Origin: Schumannella sp. 10F1B-5-1
Lineage (GTDB): Bacteria > Actinomycetota > Actinomycetes > Actinomycetales > Microbacteriaceae
Assembly (NCBI RefSeq): GCF_006517535.1
Contig: NZ_VHQH01000002.1
Coordinates: forward strand, 358,166-422,165
DNA length: 64,000 nt
Reading direction: 5' to 3'
The position numbers and the translations under genes are program-made. Below the pieces are notes generated by a model. It was not told the origin of the DNA, did not search any database, and saw nothing but the letters and a program-made list of their open reading frames with translations. Numbering within the stretch: the stretch's first letter is position 1; the number at the start of each line of letters is the position of its first letter. Of the stretch, positions 40,029 to 48,716 are shown in pieces.

Positions 40029-40076
40029 CTTAACAAAGTTAAGCGACGATCGGCTCGTCAATTGAACTTAGTTAAG
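40029..40076. promoter_or_regulatory. Two TetR-type operators between divergent genes
   Basis: Site 1 CTTAAC-AAA-GTTAAG (40029-40043, perfect 6-bp arms) and site 2 TTGAAC-TTA-GTTAAG (40062-40076, two mismatches), 33 bp apart, about three helical turns. Confidence 0.75.
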
Positions 40077-40085
40077 GAGTCGAAC

Positions 40086-41114
40086 ATGCGCGCCGTCACG
40101 ATCTCCCGAGCAGGTGCTGCGCCCTTTGCCGCCGAGTTCCTCGAGCCGCCGACCTCGGCCGGTAGCCCGGTGTTCGAGCTCGTCGCGGCGGGCGTGCATC
40201 CCGTCGTCACGTCGCGCGCCTCGGGCGCGCACTACAGCGCCGGCGACGTGTATCCGATGGTGCCGGGCGTGGATGCGGTGGCCCGCGACGCCGACGGGCG
40301 CCTCGTCTACACGGGCTGGACGCCCGAGCCCTGGGGCACGATGGCCGAGCGGATGACGGCGCCCTTCGGCGCGCCCCTCCCTGAGGCCGCCGACCCGCTC
40401 GCCGTCGCCGCAGGGATGAACCCGGCGATGTCGGGATGGCTGCCGCTCGCCGCCCGCGCCGAGGAGGTCGGCGCGCTCGGCACCGTGCTCGTGCTGGGCG
40501 CCACCGGCATGGCCGGCGGGCTCGCGGTGCAGGCCGCGCGGGCGCTCGGGGCCGAGCGCGTGGTCGCAGCAGGGCGGTCGGCATCCGGGCTCGCGGCGCT
40601 CACCGCCGAGGGCGCGGTGGTCGCGTCGCTCGCGAGCGGCGGCGCCGACGCCGGCGCCGGCGGTGACGCGAGCGCGGATGCGCTGACCGTCGCCCTCGAC
40701 GGACACGCCCCCTCGATCGTGCTCGACTTCCTCTGGGGTCCGGTCGCCGAGGCCGCCTTCGCGGCGCTCGGCCGGGCACGCGGGGCCGACGAGAGCGCCG
40801 ACATCGCCTACGTGCAGATCGGGTCGATGGCCGGCGCGGAGGCGTCGGTGCCGGCGGCGCTGCTGCGGTCGCGGCGCCTGCGCATCACGGGCAGCGGGCT
40901 CGGCTCGGTGCGGCGCGAGCGCCTCGTCGCGACGATGCCGCACGTGATGCAGGCGATCGCCGACGGCGTGCTGACGCCCCAGGCGGTGCCGTTCGGGTTC
41001 GAGGATGCGGCGGCCGCGTGGACCTACGCCGGCCCGGGTCGCGCGGTGGTGGTGCCCGACGCGCACACCGGCACCGGCACCGACGCCGGCGCAGCCGCCG
41101 GGACGGCCGCGTGA
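40086..41114 (+). CDS. Quinone oxidoreductase/zinc-independent alcohol dehydrogenase-like protein
   Basis: 342 residues of the MDR superfamily. The GroES-like half lacks catalytic and structural zinc cysteines; the Rossmann loop VLVLGATGMAGGLAV lies near residue 140. This fits NADPH:quinone reductases or enoyl reductases. A Gly/Ala-rich insert (ASGGADAGAGGDASAD) sits after the nucleotide domain and the C-terminus is Thr/Gly/Ala-rich. AAGGAG 7 nt upstream sets the ATG at 40086. Controlled from the divergent TetR operators. Confidence 0.84.
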   Translation: MRAVTISRAGAAPFAAEFLEPPTSAGSPVFELVAAGVHPVVTSRASGAHYSAGDVYPMVPGVDAVARDADGRLVYTGWTPEPWGTMAERMTAPFGAPLPEAADPLAVAAGMNPAMSGWLPLAARAEEVGALGTVLVLGATGMAGGLAVQAARALGAERVVAAGRSASGLAALTAEGAVVASLASGGADAGAGGDASADALTVALDGHAPSIVLDFLWGPVAEAAFAALGRARGADESADIAYVQIGSMAGAEASVPAALLRSRRLRITGSGLGSVRRERLVATMPHVMQAIADGVLTPQAVPFGFEDAAAAWTYAGPGRAVVVPDAHTGTGTDAGAAAGTAA

Positions 41115-41677
41115 TCCTCGAACTGCTCGAGGCGACCGGCCGCCTGCAGGAGGTCGGCGCGCTGCTCTACGTCGTCTACACGATCGTGCAGGAGCTGCGG
41201 TGGCGTCCGGTCGAGACGGCGATCGAGTGGCGCGTGCCCGGCGTCATCGGCCTGATCGGCGTCGTGAGCCTGACTAATACCGGACTCCTGCCGCCGACGG
41301 GCGTCGATCTCGGGCTGCTGGCGATCGCGGTCGTCGCGGCGCTCGGCTCCGGGGCGGCGGCGGGGACGCTGACCCGGCTGCGTCCGCTCTCGGATGCGAC
41401 GCGCGCGAAGCTCGAGGCGCGACGGGCCCGCGGCGGACGCTGGGCGCGAGCGGGCATCCCGGAGCTGGAGGGCCGCACCGGCTGGATCGGCGCCGCGCTC
41501 TGGGTCGTGACGCTGGCGGCGCGCTACGGCACCGAGCTGCTGGGCGAGCACCTGGATGCCGCGATCGCCGAGACGACGGGCCTCGCCCTGGTCGTCGTCG
41601 CCCTCTACGAGATCGGGCGCACGGGCGGGGTCGCCTGGCGGGCGCGGCGCTCCGTCTCGGCTGAGACGTCGGCCTGA
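41111..41677 (+). CDS. Conserved membrane protein, four helices
   Basis: 188 residues with about four hydrophobic segments (VGALLYVVYTIVQEL, VIGLIGVVSLTNTGLL, LLAIAVVAALGSGAAAG, TGLALVVVALYEI) and a basic central loop (RAKLEARRARGGRWARAG). I do not recognise a named family. The GTG start overlaps the stop of the oxidoreductase (GTGA), so it belongs to the TetR-controlled unit and may be its membrane partner. Confidence 0.72.
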   Translation: MILELLEATGRLQEVGALLYVVYTIVQELRWRPVETAIEWRVPGVIGLIGVVSLTNTGLLPPTGVDLGLLAIAVVAALGSGAAAGTLTRLRPLSDATRAKLEARRARGGRWARAGIPELEGRTGWIGAALWVVTLAARYGTELLGEHLDAAIAETTGLALVVVALYEIGRTGGVAWRARRSVSAETSA

Positions 41678-41880
41678 TCGGCGGACGAGACGATCGATCG
41701 CGAACCGCCCTGCTCCACGGGCGCGACTCGCGAGACGGCCGCCGGCGGCATCCCGACGGCCGTCTGCAGGTCGACGCGACGCCGACCGCAGGCGTCGCAG
41801 CGCACGTAGACCACGCGCCCCTCGCTGGTCGCGTGGCTCGACTCGGTGCGCCAGCCGTGCTCGTGCGAGTCGGCGGTCAT
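41605..41880 (-). CDS. Small His/Cys protein, zinc-ribbon-like
   Basis: 91 residues from the ATG at 41880. The first 40 residues carry HEHGWRTESSHATSEG and VVYVRCDACGRRRVDL, a His/Cys pattern that I have seen in short uncharacterised actinobacterial proteins, and which could bind zinc. The rest is low complexity. GGAGG is present but only 2 nt before the ATG. Its 3' end overlaps the convergent membrane-protein gene by 73 nt, which lowers confidence. Divergent from the CGNR protein. Confidence 0.5.
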   Translation of the reverse strand: MTADSHEHGWRTESSHATSEGRVVYVRCDACGRRRVDLQTAVGMPPAAVSRVAPVEQGGSRSIVSSADQADVSAETERRARQATPPVRPIS

Positions 41881-41971
41881 CCCCTCCGGACGGGAGGCTG
41901 CGAGGCGGGTTGAGACGGCGGATGAGGGAGTGCGGATGCGGTTCACTCCTCCAGCGTGATGTCATGGTCTT

Positions 41972-42505
41972 ATGCATCTCAACCCTTACGGCGAGTACGC
42001 CGTGCTGATCGCCGCCTCGCTGGCGAACGACTGGCCAGACGACGCCGCGGGGATCGAGCAACGCACGCGCGACTTCGGCATGACGATGGAGTTCCGCGTC
42101 ACGGCGGCCGAGCATCCCCGCACCCGCGCGGTGATCGACGACTGGCTGCGCGTCGTCGACGCCGCGACCGACGACGAGCGGGCCGCGGCCCTCAACGCGC
42201 AGATGGCGGCCGCCGCCGCGTACCCCCGTCTGACCGACCACGACGGCGAGGGCTGGCATCTGCACTACCGCGACCGCGACCAGTCGCTCTCGCACGTGCT
42301 CGCCGCGGTCATCTCGGTCGGCACCGCGCTGCACCTGAGCACCCGCGGGATGCACCGGCTCGGCCGCTGCGCCGCGGGACTCGACGCCGGCGACAGCTGC
42401 CGCAACGTGGTCGTCGACGTCACCCGCAACGGACGCCAGCGCTACTGCTCGGTGCGCTGCGCGAACCGGGCCGCCGTGCGGCGGCACCGCGCGCGGCTCG
42501 GCTGA
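41972..42505 (+). CDS. CGNR zinc-finger domain protein
   Basis: 177 residues. An N-terminal helical domain (LIAASLANDWP, then a ligand-binding-like region) is followed by the C-terminal CGNR zinc finger: RCAAGLDAGDSC, then RYCSVRCANRAAVRRHRA. The family is a predicted stress-responsive transcription regulator (the DUF1470/ABATE type), with the finger contacting DNA. The start shows no strong Shine-Dalgarno. Target unknown; the divergent small His/Cys gene is a candidate. Confidence 0.85.
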   Translation: MHLNPYGEYAVLIAASLANDWPDDAAGIEQRTRDFGMTMEFRVTAAEHPRTRAVIDDWLRVVDAATDDERAAALNAQMAAAAAYPRLTDHDGEGWHLHYRDRDQSLSHVLAAVISVGTALHLSTRGMHRLGRCAAGLDAGDSCRNVVVDVTRNGRQRYCSVRCANRAAVRRHRARLG

Positions 42506-42571
42506 GGCCGGCACGACGGGCCCCGGCCTCCCGCGGCGGCACGTGGCGAATCGGCGCTCTGCGCGCCCGCC

Positions 42572-42718
42572 GTGCTGATCCTCGACCAGGCCGCGCTGGC
42601 CGACGAGATCGTCGTGCTGGATGCGGGCCGCATCGTCGAGCGCGGCCCGCACGCCGCGCTGCTCGAGAACGGCGGCGCCTACCGCGGGCTCTGGGGCGCC
42701 TGGGGCGCCTGGGGCGAC
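42572..42718 (+). pseudogene. Remnant of an ABC exporter ATP-binding domain (C-terminal end only)
   Basis: ADEIVVLDAGRIVERGPHAA followed by [12 protein letters not shown] is the conserved C-terminal end of ABC transporter nucleotide-binding domains, after the H-loop. No Walker A, signature or membrane part is present upstream, where 42506-42571 is non-coding. The remnant runs into repeats of GAWGAW and overlaps, antisense, the 3' end of the XRE gene. Confidence 0.65.
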
Positions 42719-43647
42719 GATGGGGCGGTCGCCACCTCCGGCGCCGACTCGCCGGCCGGCACCGCGACCGCGCCCGCCGAATACGGCACGAGCCCCTCGG
42801 TCGCCGCCCACGACGCGAGCAGCCGCAGCCGCTCGGCCGACGGCGAACCCGGCTCGGCCGAGTAGATCATCAGGATCGACCCGGGCTCGGCCGTGATCGC
42901 GAGCTCCTCGTAGGCGAGCTCGAGGGCGCCGACCACGGGATGCGCGAAGTGCTTCATGCCGGCCCCGTGCTGCCGCACGTCGTGCCGGCCCCACAGCGTG
43001 CGGAACACCTCGCTGCGGGTCGACAGCTCGCCGACCAGCTCCTGCATGGCGCGGTCGTGCGGGTCGCGGGCGGCCTCGGCGCGCATCACGGCGACGCACA
43101 TGTCCGCGAAGCGATCCCACTCGGGATAGAAGTCGCGCGCGGCCGGGTCGAGGAACTGGAAGCGCGCCAGGTTCGGCACCCGCCCGCCGTCGCCGATCAC
43201 CGGCGCGTAGAAGGCGCGGCCGAGCAGGTTCGTCGCGAGCAGGTCGTGGTGCGAGTCGCGCACGAAGGCGATGCCGTCGGTCACCGCATCCAGTGCCCAG
43301 GTGAGCGCGGGGCGCGGCGCCTCGGCGCGCACCGGGCGCCGGCGCTGACGACCGGAGGTCGGGATGCCGTCCTGCGCCCGGGCGAGATCGAGCAGGTGCG
43401 CGCGTTCGGTGTCGTCGAGCTGCAGAGCCGTGCCGATCGCATCCAGCACCGCCGCGGAGGCGCCGCCGATGTCGCCGCGCTCGAGCTTGGCGTAGTACTC
43501 GGGGCTGAGGCCGGCGAGCGTCGCGACCTCACTGCGGCGCAGGCCGGCGACGCGGCGGTTGCCGCCGCCGATGAGCCCCGCCTGCTCGGGGGAGATGCGC
43601 GCGCGACGGGTCATCAGGAACTCGCGCACGTCGCCTCGGGTGTCCAT
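42679..43647 (-). CDS. XRE-family regulator with MmyB-like ligand domain
   Basis: 322 residues. The HTH ([20 protein letters not shown], then [20 protein letters not shown]) and the following region ([19 protein letters not shown]) match the actinobacterial XRE-MmyB regulators that sit next to oxidoreductases. The last 30 residues (Ala/Pro/Ser/Gln) are low complexity and are encoded antisense to the ABC remnant, so the 3' end seems to have been altered by that rearrangement. Divergent from the alcohol dehydrogenase it probably controls. Confidence 0.88.
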   Translation of the reverse strand: MDTRGDVREFLMTRRARISPEQAGLIGGGNRRVAGLRRSEVATLAGLSPEYYAKLERGDIGGASAAVLDAIGTALQLDDTERAHLLDLARAQDGIPTSGRQRRRPVRAEAPRPALTWALDAVTDGIAFVRDSHHDLLATNLLGRAFYAPVIGDGGRVPNLARFQFLDPAARDFYPEWDRFADMCVAVMRAEAARDPHDRAMQELVGELSTRSEVFRTLWGRHDVRQHGAGMKHFAHPVVGALELAYEELAITAEPGSILMIYSAEPGSPSAERLRLLASWAATEGLVPYSAGAVAVPAGESAPEVATAPSSPQAPQAPQSPR

Positions 43648-43780
43648 GCATCGAAACTATGCCCGCCGCATCCACCCTGGGGTGCTCTCTCAGTACCCCC
43701 TTCGTCAGGCAGTCCCGGCGTCCAGGTGCGCTGTGCTCTGCTGGAGGCCAACCACCACCCCGCGATCCGGATGGAGACCC

Positions 43781-44821
43781 GTGCTCACCGTCAGTGCCTA
43801 CGCCGCCACCGCGGCCACCGAGCCCCTCACCCCCACCACCATCGAGCGCCGCGACGTCGGCCCGAAGGATGTGCTGATCGCCATCCGCTACGCCGGCATC
43901 TGCCACTCCGACATCCACACCGTGCGCGGCGAGTGGGGCGACATCGCCTACCCGCAGGTCGTCGGCCACGAGATCGTCGGCGAGGTGACCGAGGTCGGAT
44001 CCGAGGTCACGAAGCACGCCGTCGGCGACCGCGTCGGCGTCGGCTGCATGGTCAACTCGTGCCGCGAGTGCGAGAACTGCCGCGCCGGCATGGAGAACTA
44101 CTGCCTCAAGGGCAACACCGGCACCTACACCTCCGTCGACCGCGACGGCACGATCACGCAGGGCGGCTACTCGACCCACATCGTGGTCGACGAGCACTTC
44201 GTGCTCACGGTGCCCGAGTCGATCCCGTATGAGGCCGCCGCGCCGCTGCTCTGCGCCGGCATCACGACCTACTCGCCGCTCGCGCACTGGAACGCCGGCC
44301 CGGGCAAGCGCGTCGCCGTGATCGGCATGGGCGGCCTCGGTCACATGGCCGTCAAGATCGCCGCCGCGATGGGCGCCGAGGTGACCGTGCTGTCGCGCAC
44401 CCTCGCCAAGCAGGAGGACGGCCTCGCGTTCGGGGCGTCGCACTACTTCGCGACCGCCGACGACGCGACCTTCGACGAGCTGGCGAACCACTTCGACCTG
44501 ATCGTCAACACGGTCAGCGCGCCGCTCGAGCTCGACCGCTACCTCAAGCTGCTGCGCCTCGACGGCACCATGGTCAACGTGGGCGCCCCGGCCGAGCCGC
44601 TGCCGATCACCGTGTTCACGCTGTTCGGCAACCGCCGCTCCTTCGCCGGCTCGGGAATCGGATCGATCGCCGAGACCCAGGAGATGCTGGACTTCTGCGC
44701 CGCGCAGGGCATCGCGCCCGAGATCGAGCTGATCAGCGCCGAGCAGATCAACGACGCCTACGAGCGCGTGCTGTCGAGCGACGTGCGCTACCGCTTCGTG
44801 ATCGACACCGCGACGCTCTGA
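43781..44821 (+). CDS. Zinc-dependent NAD(P) alcohol dehydrogenase (CAD/YahK-like)
   Basis: 346 residues. Catalytic zinc residues are in [15 protein letters not shown] and [12 protein letters not shown]; the structural zinc site is [15 protein letters not shown]; the cofactor loop is [15 protein letters not shown]. This is the cinnamyl-alcohol/YahK-type aldehyde reductase group, which reduces diverse aldehydes with NADPH. The GTG at 43781 is chosen for GGAG 4 nt upstream and because it restores the family N-terminus. Divergent from the XRE-MmyB regulator; a strong terminator follows. Confidence 0.9.
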   Translation: MLTVSAYAATAATEPLTPTTIERRDVGPKDVLIAIRYAGICHSDIHTVRGEWGDIAYPQVVGHEIVGEVTEVGSEVTKHAVGDRVGVGCMVNSCRECENCRAGMENYCLKGNTGTYTSVDRDGTITQGGYSTHIVVDEHFVLTVPESIPYEAAAPLLCAGITTYSPLAHWNAGPGKRVAVIGMGGLGHMAVKIAAAMGAEVTVLSRTLAKQEDGLAFGASHYFATADDATFDELANHFDLIVNTVSAPLELDRYLKLLRLDGTMVNVGAPAEPLPITVFTLFGNRRSFAGSGIGSIAETQEMLDFCAAQGIAPEIELISAEQINDAYERVLSSDVRYRFVIDTATL

Positions 44822-44891
44822 TCGTCGGCGACTGAGCGTGGATGCGCGGCGCTCGCCGACCGCGCTCGCTCGCGCACCGCATCCGCACAGG

Positions 44892-44933
44892 CCGACGGCC
44901 CGCCCCGCACTCGCGTGCGCGGCGGGCCGTCGG
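44892..44933. terminator. Strong hairpin between convergent adh and GH2 genes
   Basis: Perfect 13-bp stem (44892-44904 with 44921-44933) with inner GCAC/GTGC pairing. Confidence 0.75.
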
Positions 44934-44960
44934 TCGTTCGCGTCCCGCGTCAGCCCCCGA

Positions 44961-47810
44961 TCACGGCGCCCACGGCGCCGCGAGGGTGAAGCTGCTGTCG
45001 GCCGACAGCGCCTGCGGGCGGTCGAAGCCGCTGTCGCCCGCGCCGCTCGCCCGCCACACGGCGGAGTCGTAGTGCCGCACGAACGAGCCGGCGAAGTTGT
45101 ACGACTCGAGCGACACCCCCACTCCGTTCAGTCCGGGTCGCGAGCACCAGGTCGCGTCGGCCCGCATGAGCGCCGAGCCGTCGTCGCTCGCGAGCCGCAG
45201 CCGGCTGTCGGCGTGCCGCAGATACTGACCCGGGTAGTTGACCGACTCGAACGAGTAGCACGACGAGTCGGCGAGGCCGCGGCGGATCGTGAACGTCGCA
45301 TCCGCCTTGAGCGTCGCGCTGCTGCCCGAGGTCACGACCTCGGTGCTGGCCAGCGAGTTCGCGTGCCGCACGTAGCGGTTCGTGAAGCCCCAGGTCGTGA
45401 CCTGCAGCGAGCGCCGCGCATCCTGCGGCAGCAGCGCCGAGCTGCGCCAGAGCGCCGCTCCGCTCACGTCCCAGGTGGCGTCGGCCGCGAAGCCGGTCGC
45501 CGTGTCCCAGGCGTTCGCGCCGCCGCTGCGCGCCAGGTAGACGTTGTCGGCGTAGTGGCGCAGGTACGAGCCGGGGAAGTTCAGTGACTCGAACGAGGTG
45601 CCGCCGGCGGCGAGTCCGGTGCGGGCGCACCAGGTCGCATCCGCGGCGAACGAGCCGCCGGTGTTCGCGTCGATGCGCACCCGGCCGCTGGCGTGGCGCA
45701 GGTACTTGCCCGGGTAGTCGACCGACTCGAAGGAGTAGCAGCGCGCGTCGCCGAGGCCCGGCACGGTGCGGAACGAGGCGTCCTGTCGTGCCACATCGGA
45801 GCTCGCGGTCGTGAGCACGTCGGTGCGCGCCAGCGAGTCGGAGTGCCGCAGGTAGCGGTCGGTGAACCCGGGCGTCGTCACCTTGAACGAGCGCGTGTGC
45901 CCCACCGTCAGCTGCACGGGGGAGTTGAGGGCCCGGGATGCGGCGATCAGGTCGGCGTGCGCCGAGCGCAGCTGGTTCGTGTCGACCTTCTGCACCTGCC
46001 GGTCGTAGGTGAAGAGCCCGTTGTACTCGCCCTCCACATCCGTGATCTCGGTGTAGACGTAGGCCGAGACCCCCTTCGTGGTCATGAGCTGCTTCACGTC
46101 GCGCACCATGCCGGTGTAGCGGTCGTTGAGCTGCGCGGCGCTCGACATCTGCTCGTAGGCGAAGAACTGCCCGTCGGGGCTGTACTCGTGCCCCGGGGTG
46201 CGGAGGCCGAGCCCGCCGAACTCACCGAGCACCGACACCCGCGTCGAGGTCGGCCGTGGCGCATCCGGCCCGGTGTAGATGTGCCAGTCGAGGATGTCGC
46301 CCGTGTTCGGGTCGCCCTTGGATGCGCAGCAGTTGTATCCGCTGTGCGCATTGAGCAGGCGGCTCGGGTCGTACTGCTTGAGCGAGCTCGCGATGCGGGT
46401 GGTCTCGCTGAGGTTCCACTCGCCCCAGCCCTCGTTGAAGGGCACGTAGGTGATGACGGCGGGCGAGAAGCGGTGCTCGTCGACGATCTCGCGCGCCTCG
46501 GCCTCGAACTCGGCCGCCTGCGCCGGGGTGCGGTTGGCGTCGAAGGCCTGCGTCGACGGGATGTCCTGCCAGACCAGCAGCCCGAGCCGGTCGGCCCAGT
46601 AGTACCAGCGGGCCGGCTCGACCTTGATGTGCTTGCGCACCATGTTGAAGCCGAGGTCCTTGTGCTTCTGCAGGTCGGAGGCGAGGGCCGCATCCGTCGG
46701 CGCCGTGGAGAGCCCGTCGGGCCAGAAGCCCTGGTCGAGCGTGCCGATCTGGAACACGAACTGCCCGTTGAGCGTCGGGCGCAGCACGCCGTTGATCATC
46801 TTCGTGCCGACCTCGCGCATGCCGAAGTAGTTCACGACCTGGTCGACGCTCGCGCCGCTGCCGTTGCGCAGCGTCACGCGCAGGTTGTAGAGGAACGGGT
46901 CGTCGGGCGACCACCACCGCGCGTTCGGCACGGGCACCGTGAACTCGGTGAAGCCGCCGGTCGAGCTGCCGACGACGGTCGTGCCGTTCATCGCCTCGGC
47001 GAGCACGCTGTAGCCCGACACGCTGCCGCGGGTGAAGACCTTCACCCGAGCCGTGTTGTTCTGGATGTTCGGCGTGATGTCGACCGAGTAGATCGAGGAT
47101 GCCGAGGTCGGCTCCATCCACACCGTCTGCCAGATGCCCGACGACGGCGTGTAGAAGATGCCGGTCGCGTTGTTGGTCTGCTTGCCGATGGGCTGCTTCT
47201 CGCCGCGGCCGTCGGTGGGGTCGTAGACCCGCACGATCACCTCGTTCGAGCCGGAGCGCAGCGCCGACGTGATGTCGGCCTCGAAGCGGTCGTAGCCGCC
47301 GCGGTGGAAGGCGACCTGCGTGCCGTTGACCCACACGGTCGCCTCGTAGTCGACGGCGCCGAAGTGCAGCTGCACGTTGCGTCCGCTCCAGCCCGCCGGA
47401 ACCGTGAAGCTGCGGCGGTAGAACATGAGGTCGCGGTTGTCGTTGCGCATGATGCCCGACAGCGCCGACTCCACCGGGTACGGCACCAGGATGCGCTCGG
47501 GCAGCGTCTGCCCGATCGGCGGCGCGGCGTTGCGGTTCACGCTGCCGTCGGCCGCGGTGGCGGGGTTCAGGAACTCCCACTCGCCGTTGAGCGACTGCCA
47601 GTCGGGGCGCGTCATCTGCGGGCGGGGGTATTCGGGCAGGGGGTTGGTCGTCGACACCTGGTTGGTCCAGGGCGTCGTGAGCGGCGGCGTCTTCGGTGTG
47701 ACGGCCGCGGCGGCGGGGGTCGCGGCGGCGACGGCGATCAGGCTCGCGACGGCGGAGACCGCGGCGAGGAGGATCGCGGTCGACCGGCGCGGTCGAGGGC
47801 GTGCGTGCAT
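44961..47810 (-). CDS. Secreted GH2 glycoside hydrolase with two AbfB (CBM42-like) domains
   Basis: 949 residues from the ATG at 47810 (GGGAG upstream; the ORF extension to 48002 runs through the promoter). A signal peptide ends near ATPAAAA. The GH2 sugar-binding, immunoglobulin-like and TIM-barrel domains follow, with acid/base Glu in PFNEGWGEWN and a likely nucleophile Glu in VLGEFGGLG. The C-terminal about 300 residues form two beta-trefoils with three repeats each (for example SFESVDYPGKYLRH, SFESLNFPGSYLRH, SFESVNYPGQYLRH), the arabinofuranose-binding AbfB type. This points to hemicellulose or arabinogalactan as target; exact specificity (galactosidase, arabinosidase or other) is open. 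Confidence 0.9.
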   Translation of the reverse strand: MHARPRPRRSTAILLAAVSAVASLIAVAAATPAAAAVTPKTPPLTTPWTNQVSTTNPLPEYPRPQMTRPDWQSLNGEWEFLNPATAADGSVNRNAAPPIGQTLPERILVPYPVESALSGIMRNDNRDLMFYRRSFTVPAGWSGRNVQLHFGAVDYEATVWVNGTQVAFHRGGYDRFEADITSALRSGSNEVIVRVYDPTDGRGEKQPIGKQTNNATGIFYTPSSGIWQTVWMEPTSASSIYSVDITPNIQNNTARVKVFTRGSVSGYSVLAEAMNGTTVVGSSTGGFTEFTVPVPNARWWSPDDPFLYNLRVTLRNGSGASVDQVVNYFGMREVGTKMINGVLRPTLNGQFVFQIGTLDQGFWPDGLSTAPTDAALASDLQKHKDLGFNMVRKHIKVEPARWYYWADRLGLLVWQDIPSTQAFDANRTPAQAAEFEAEAREIVDEHRFSPAVITYVPFNEGWGEWNLSETTRIASSLKQYDPSRLLNAHSGYNCCASKGDPNTGDILDWHIYTGPDAPRPTSTRVSVLGEFGGLGLRTPGHEYSPDGQFFAYEQMSSAAQLNDRYTGMVRDVKQLMTTKGVSAYVYTEITDVEGEYNGLFTYDRQVQKVDTNQLRSAHADLIAASRALNSPVQLTVGHTRSFKVTTPGFTDRYLRHSDSLARTDVLTTASSDVARQDASFRTVPGLGDARCYSFESVDYPGKYLRHASGRVRIDANTGGSFAADATWCARTGLAAGGTSFESLNFPGSYLRHYADNVYLARSGGANAWDTATGFAADATWDVSGAALWRSSALLPQDARRSLQVTTWGFTNRYVRHANSLASTEVVTSGSSATLKADATFTIRRGLADSSCYSFESVNYPGQYLRHADSRLRLASDDGSALMRADATWCSRPGLNGVGVSLESYNFAGSFVRHYDSAVWRASGAGDSGFDRPQALSADSSFTLAAPWAP

Positions 47811-47879
47811 GGTGGTCTCCCGAACTTCATTGGTCGAGGGGCTGGATTGCGGATCATCAGACCGTGCCCGCGCACACCG

Positions 47880-47900
47880 CGTCAAGAGTTTCCTATGAAA
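47880..47900 (-). promoter_or_regulatory. Candidate promoter -35 and palindrome of the GH2 gene
   Basis: On the minus strand TTGACG (47880-47885) with TCTGAT 18 nt downstream as a possible -10, and an AT-rich palindrome TTTC-CTAT-GAAA (47889-47900) just upstream. It may bind a sugar-responsive regulator; none is adjacent. Confidence 0.35.
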
Positions 47901-48050
47901 TTCCGCACAGATTTTTGAGACACCGGATGCGAGCGGGTGCAGTGAGCGCGTAATGGGCCGGTCAGCAGCCGGATGAGCGGCGCTCGACTCGCGCAGCGTC
48001 ACGCGAGATCACCCGCCCTCACCCCGTCGCTCGACGCGGCCGCCCCGCTC

Positions 48051-48090
48051 GCGGTCAGCGCGACTCAGCGCGCTTCAGCGCGGCTCAGCG
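48051..48090. repeat. Four tandem 10-bp repeats, CG--TCAGCG type
   Basis: Decamers ending TCAGCG at 48051, 48061, 48071 and 48081, with a degenerate fifth at 48091 entering the end of the phosphoesterase gene. The period is close to one DNA turn. Confidence 0.7.
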
Positions 48091-48093
48091 CGC

Positions 48094-48600
48094 TCAGCCG
48101 CGCGGCGGCAGCCGCACGAGCTCGACGTCGCGCAACTCGCCCGCATCCGCGGTCGCGGTGAGGAAGGTGCAGAACGGCTGACGGCGGCGGTCGGTGGGGG
48201 AGCCGGGGTTGAGCAGGCGCATCCCGTTCGACGCGACCGTGTCCCAGGGGATGTGGCTGTGCCCGAAGACGAGCACGTCGGCATCCGGGATCGCCTGCTG
48301 CATGCGCTGCTCGCGCCCGCCGGCCGGGCCGGTCTCGTGGATGACCGCGAACCGCAGTCCGTCGATCTCGCGCCGTGCGATCTCGGGCAGCCGGGCGCGC
48401 AGCCCGGGGCCGTCGTTGTTGCCCCACACGCCGAGCACCTCGCCGAGACCCTCGAGCTGGTCGAGCGTGGCCTCGTCGACCCAGTCGCCGGCGTGCACGA
48501 TCAGGTCGGCGGCACGCGCCGCGGCGACGACCTCGGCGGGCAGGGCCTTCGCCCGCTTCGGCAGATGCGTGTCGGCGAGCAGCAGCAGACGGGTCGGCAC
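48094..48600 (-). CDS. Metallophosphoesterase, YfcE/MJ0936 type
   Basis: 168 residues. Metal-binding motifs appear in order: ADTHLPK (DxH), HAGDWVD (GDx), GNND, a His in FAVIHETG, and FGHSHIPWDT (GHxH). This small calcineurin-like family hydrolyses phosphodiesters such as 2',3'-cAMP or bis-pNPP in vitro; the cell substrate is unknown. The gene is on its own between the GH2 promoter region and the helR leader. Confidence 0.88.
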   Translation of the reverse strand: MPTRLLLLADTHLPKRAKALPAEVVAAARAADLIVHAGDWVDEATLDQLEGLGEVLGVWGNNDGPGLRARLPEIARREIDGLRFAVIHETGPAGGREQRMQQAIPDADVLVFGHSHIPWDTVASNGMRLLNPGSPTDRRRQPFCTFLTATADAGELRDVELVRLPPRG

Positions 48601-48672
48601 GGTGACCTCCGGATGCGCGGCGGGAGCAGGATGCGGACCGGCGCGACCGCGACGCCGCCCCGGACATGCGAA

Positions 48673-48695
48673 AGGCGGAGGGAATCCCTCCGCCT
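48673..48695. terminator. Perfect 10-bp hairpin upstream of helR
   Basis: AGGCGGAGGG-AAT-CCCTCCGCCT. Read on the minus strand it is followed by TTTCG and would block transcription leaving helR backward into the phosphoesterase; an alternative is part of a helR leader. Confidence 0.5.
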
Positions 48696-48716
48696 GTTAA
48701 AGAGTATCCGCGCGAG

